Below are positions 63,627-64,000 of a stretch of DNA of 64,000 nucleotides, piece after piece (positions within the stretch are counted from its first letter, which is position 1; the number at the start of each line of letters is the position of its first letter). The stretch spans positions 310,001-374,000 of the forward strand of contig NZ_NSGE01000004.1 in assembly GCF_002294985.1 (NCBI RefSeq), written 5' to 3'. This stretch comes from Mesorhizobium sp. WSM3862. Its GTDB lineage: Bacteria > Pseudomonadota > Alphaproteobacteria > Rhizobiales > Rhizobiaceae. The notes beneath the pieces are model-generated. The model was not told where the DNA came from. It ran no database searches and was given only the letters and a program-made list of their open reading frames with translations. The translations under genes and the position numbers were made by a program.

Positions 63627-64000
63627 AAAGAATCCTCGCAGAGCGGAGCGCCGCTTTACCTGCAGCTGAGAAAAAGCATCGAGGAAGCGGTCAATCGCGG
63701 CCTGATCGGGCCGGGTGACGCGCTGCCTTCAGAGCGCGATATAGCCAGCAAGGCCGACATTTCGCGCGTCACTGTGCGCAAGGCCGTGCAGGATCTCGTC
63801 AAGGGCGGCATCCTCGTCCAGCGCCATGGCTCCGGCACCTTTGTCGCCCCGCGCATGGAACGTGTCGAGCAGTCGCTGTCGCGGCTCACCTCCTTTACCG
63901 AGGATATGGCGCGCCGCGGCATGGTCGTGCGCTCGGCCTGGCTCGACCGCGGCCTCTATGCGCCCTCGCCGGACGAGATGATGGTGCTCGGCCTGTCGTC
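63594..64000 (+). CDS. GntR-family (HutC-type) regulator, cut by window end
   Basis: The first 135 residues of a GntR-type regulator; the rest lies beyond the window. The winged helix-turn-helix is at about residues 20-88: LYLQLRKSIEEAVNRGLIGP, LPSERDIASKADISRVTVRK and QRHGSGTFVAPR. The start of a HutC-type effector domain follows (SLSRLTSFTEDMARRGM). The gene follows the kinase and the 47-bp repeats. It is the likely repressor of the two divergent amino-sugar operons, like NagQ/NagR. Confidence 0.9.
   Translation, partial: MSAADQIFAMLKESSQSGAPLYLQLRKSIEEAVNRGLIGPGDALPSERDIASKADISRVTVRKAVQDLVKGGILVQRHGSGTFVAPRMERVEQSLSRLTSFTEDMARRGMVVRSAWLDRGLYAPSPDEMMVLGLS

Overview
The window is GC-rich DNA (about 64% G+C by eye) with tightly packed, overlapping operons. 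It looks like the chromosome of an alphaproteobacterium of the order Rhizobiales, most likely Mesorhizobium or a close relative. This is an inference from gene content and order (dispersed urease operon, smoEFGK-smoS-mtlK polyol operon, many ABC importers) and from rhizobial-type palindromic intergenic repeats. No tRNA, rRNA, CRISPR array, insertion sequence or phage gene was found, and no gene-free stretch exceeds 300 bases.

Layout. (1) 91-8481: urease operon ureD-ureA-DUF1272-hupE/ureJ-ureB, then two opposite-strand secreted proteins, then ureC-GST-ureE-ureF-DUF3995-ureG. (2) 8548-9315: class II aldolase. (3) 9517-21622: polyol (sorbitol/mannitol) region with a HAD phosphatase, SorC-type regulator, a DUF1127/LysR pair, the SmoEFGK importer, SmoS and MtlK dehydrogenases, a second HAD phosphatase and an FGGY kinase. 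(4) 21788-23191: MATE efflux pump. (5) 23232-27873: ureohydrolase (agmatinase-like) with a polar amino-acid ABC importer that lacks an ATPase here, and a divergent LysR. (6) 28172-30968: pncB and a multi-spanning membrane protein. (7) 31227-35925: complete Liv-type ABC importer. (8) 36016-38089: NhaD/ArsB-type antiporter and nicotinamidase. (9) 38314-49157: two convergent operons encoding a molybdenum hydroxylase, a 6-hydroxynicotinate-reductase-like Fe-S protein, UPF0280, DUF1185, MarR and a HyuA/HyuB hydantoinase pair. (10) 49378-55941: ferredoxin-NADP reductase, deoC, a two-domain aldehyde dehydrogenase, and an SDR plus FAH-family hydrolase. (11) 56123-64000: amino-sugar region with a CUT1 importer, MocA-type oxidoreductase, murQ, a BadF/NagK-type kinase and a GntR regulator cut by the window end.

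The most interesting unit is region 9. The genes form a coherent candidate pathway for reductive degradation of nicotinate or a related N-heteroaromatic: nicotinamidase makes nicotinate, the Mo-hydroxylase makes 6-hydroxynicotinate, the Hnr-like enzyme reduces the ring, and the ATP-dependent HyuAB opens the lactam. Both operons carry nearly identical 22-bp sites (19 of 22 bases) with a GTATAC-type centre; at the left end the site overlaps the -10 box of a good sigma-70-like promoter. The neighbouring ferredoxin-NADP reductase could supply electrons.

Other structural themes: every one of the four ABC substrate-binding-protein genes is followed by a stem-loop before its permease genes. The amino-sugar operons diverge from a pair of mirrored ATACCA direct repeats. 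A 47-bp tandem repeat places two 16-codon minicistrons ahead of the GntR gene. A RutR-like palindrome lies upstream of deoC.
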